Notes under the pieces: generated by a model
Database searches by the model: none
What the model was told of the DNA's origin: nothing
Seen by the model: only the letters and a program-made list of their open reading frames with translations
DNA from: Penelope pileata
Lineage: Eukaryota > Chordata > Aves > Galliformes > Cracidae
Length of the DNA: 64,000 nucleotides
Reading direction: 5' to 3'
NCBI GenBank assembly: GCA_013396635.1
Contig: WBMW01004850.1
Span: 186,001 to 250,000 of the forward strand
Translations under genes and position numbers: made by a program
In this document: positions 62,901 through 64,000 of the stretch, piece by piece
Layout of the letters: the number at the start of each line of letters is the position of its first letter
Position numbering within the stretch: the first letter of the stretch is position 1

Positions 62901-64000
62901 TTAACGGGCAACATTTCACAGGCAGTGCTGCTATATCCAAACGTACTGGCAACTCTGAAATTGAAGCAGCTGTTCTGCAAGGAGTAGGAAATAGGTTAGG
63001 GATATCATTTTTGTAAGACTGCTCATCTTTTGACAGGAATGCTCTCCCCAAGGAACTAGTCATTTACATGAAAAACTTGGACATAATGGAGTCAAATAGA
63101 TTTCTGTAATACCAGTAACTTTGAATCCCCTGGCAAATCCCTCCTCAGTCCTATTTTTCCTGCCTTTCCTACACAGATTTATATTCTAGCTCCTCTTAAA
63201 GATGAAAAAAGATTCTGAATAGAAAAGACAGTTAAAGACAAAATACTTAAATCAATAGAATATGTTCTTTGTGGCTGTTTTACTGATGGGAACTATCTGT
63301 TCTTTCTCCCCTTAACCTCAACCCCCAGAAGAAATTTCAAAGCACAGCAAAGATAGAGACTGCGTGACAGGAGCCTAACCACAGCTGACAGTCCACCAAA
63401 CCTCTAAGTTAAATAACTGCAGCAGGGGGAAGAGATCTCTTTTGTTTGTAGGTGAAGAGATCCCTCTGCTGGTTGCAAGCGATATTGCAGGGGCAGCAAC
63501 TTGCACGTATATATGCGTTACTAAAAAAGGTCCTTATTGAATGATTAGAGCAAACCATTAACTGAAGAAATACAAGCCCACTTGATCCTTTATGTTATTT
63601 AATACAGAAAGAGGCTAATCCCTAGCTGAAAAGTACCAGCCTTTTCAATCAGGCAGGAGTCTACCTATAATGCAGATGCTGCCCTATGAGAAGTCTGCAC
63701 AGCAAGACAAGTGAGAAGCATATTATGTCGAGTACTCAGCAGAACATGCATCCTTTTTTCAAAGGAAGGAAAGAAGAAGCCTGATCATTCATTTCATTGC
63801 ATGATCTGTGCATTCTGGAAGCAGAAGAGCTTGTCTAGACAACTACACCAAGGTAGAAAAAAGCCCTAAACAGAACATGAAGCAAGTAAAATTAATGAAC
63901 AGATTCAGCACTTTTTTTTTATGTATCAAATTGTGATCAATTACTGCACTGTCGTTTGGGGATTTTACAAGCAGAAATTGCTATTAAATAGCCCTTACAG
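59925..64000 (-). other. CDK5RAP2 intron or upstream part, no exon recognised
   Basis: AT-rich DNA upstream of the first visible exon. I found no segment with an acceptor, an open frame and a donor in the right combination and with family-like sequence. The remaining 5' exons must lie further right, outside the window. Confidence 0.55.
62611..62655. repeat. Mixed poly-T / poly-A tract
   Basis: TTTTTTTT AAAAAAG A-rich and then T-rich sequence, low complexity, partly self-complementary. Confidence 0.85.

Noticed and set aside
1..64000. tRNA or other small RNA genes, CRISPR arrays, endogenous viral ORFs
   Set aside because: I looked on both strands and saw no cloverleaf with A and B boxes, no regularly spaced repeats, and no retroviral motifs or paired LTRs. 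A covariance-model search could still find a divergent RNA.

Overview
This window is avian nuclear DNA. The diagnostic signal is a set of CR1 non-LTR retrotransposon copies, the dominant bird repeat. They carry the typical ATTCTATG or ATTCTGTG octamer tails, and their 3' ends read GATGATCTC...GGTCCCTTCCAACCC. The species cannot be fixed from sequence alone; a galliform is plausible. Two runs of N and one single N show a draft assembly.

One host gene was recognised, and it fills about 85% of the window on the minus strand. It is the 3' portion of CDK5RAP2, which encodes a large coiled-coil centrosomal scaffold (centrosomin/CNN family; MCPH3 in human). I assembled 26 coding exons by hand between 59924 and 6100. 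Every exon has AG/GT boundaries, the reading frame is kept across all 25 junctions, and the total is 4,527 nt (1,508 codons plus stop). The fragment contains coiled-coil segments, an SRLP (SxLP) EB1-binding type motif, the [13 protein letters not shown] region and the C-terminal CM2 domain. The first roughly 300-400 residues, with the N-terminal CM1 gamma-tubulin-complex motif and the promoter, lie beyond position 64000.

Layout, left to right. 1-6099 is intergenic or downstream DNA. It is GC-richer, with old CR1 pieces (456-514, 785-970), simple repeats, a small CpG cluster near 3140-3212 and AT-rich blocks that look like candidate conserved non-coding elements. 6100-17423 holds the last eight exons, including the CM2 exons. 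17424-24134 holds one exon plus CR1 insertions at 18130-18519 and 20047-20545. 24135-35090 holds eight exons and a well-preserved CR1 at 31790-32219. 35091-49644 holds the middle exons with long AT-rich introns and an N gap at 43960-44012. 49645-59924 holds three exons separated by large introns, with a second N gap at 59339-59367. 59925-64000 is intron with nothing recognised.

No plus-strand host gene, RNA gene, CRISPR array or operon-like system was found. I see no previously undescribed system here. The observations most worth a second look are two NAGNAG tandem acceptors, a probable misjoin at a single N inside a CR1, and candidate regulatory sequence downstream of the gene.
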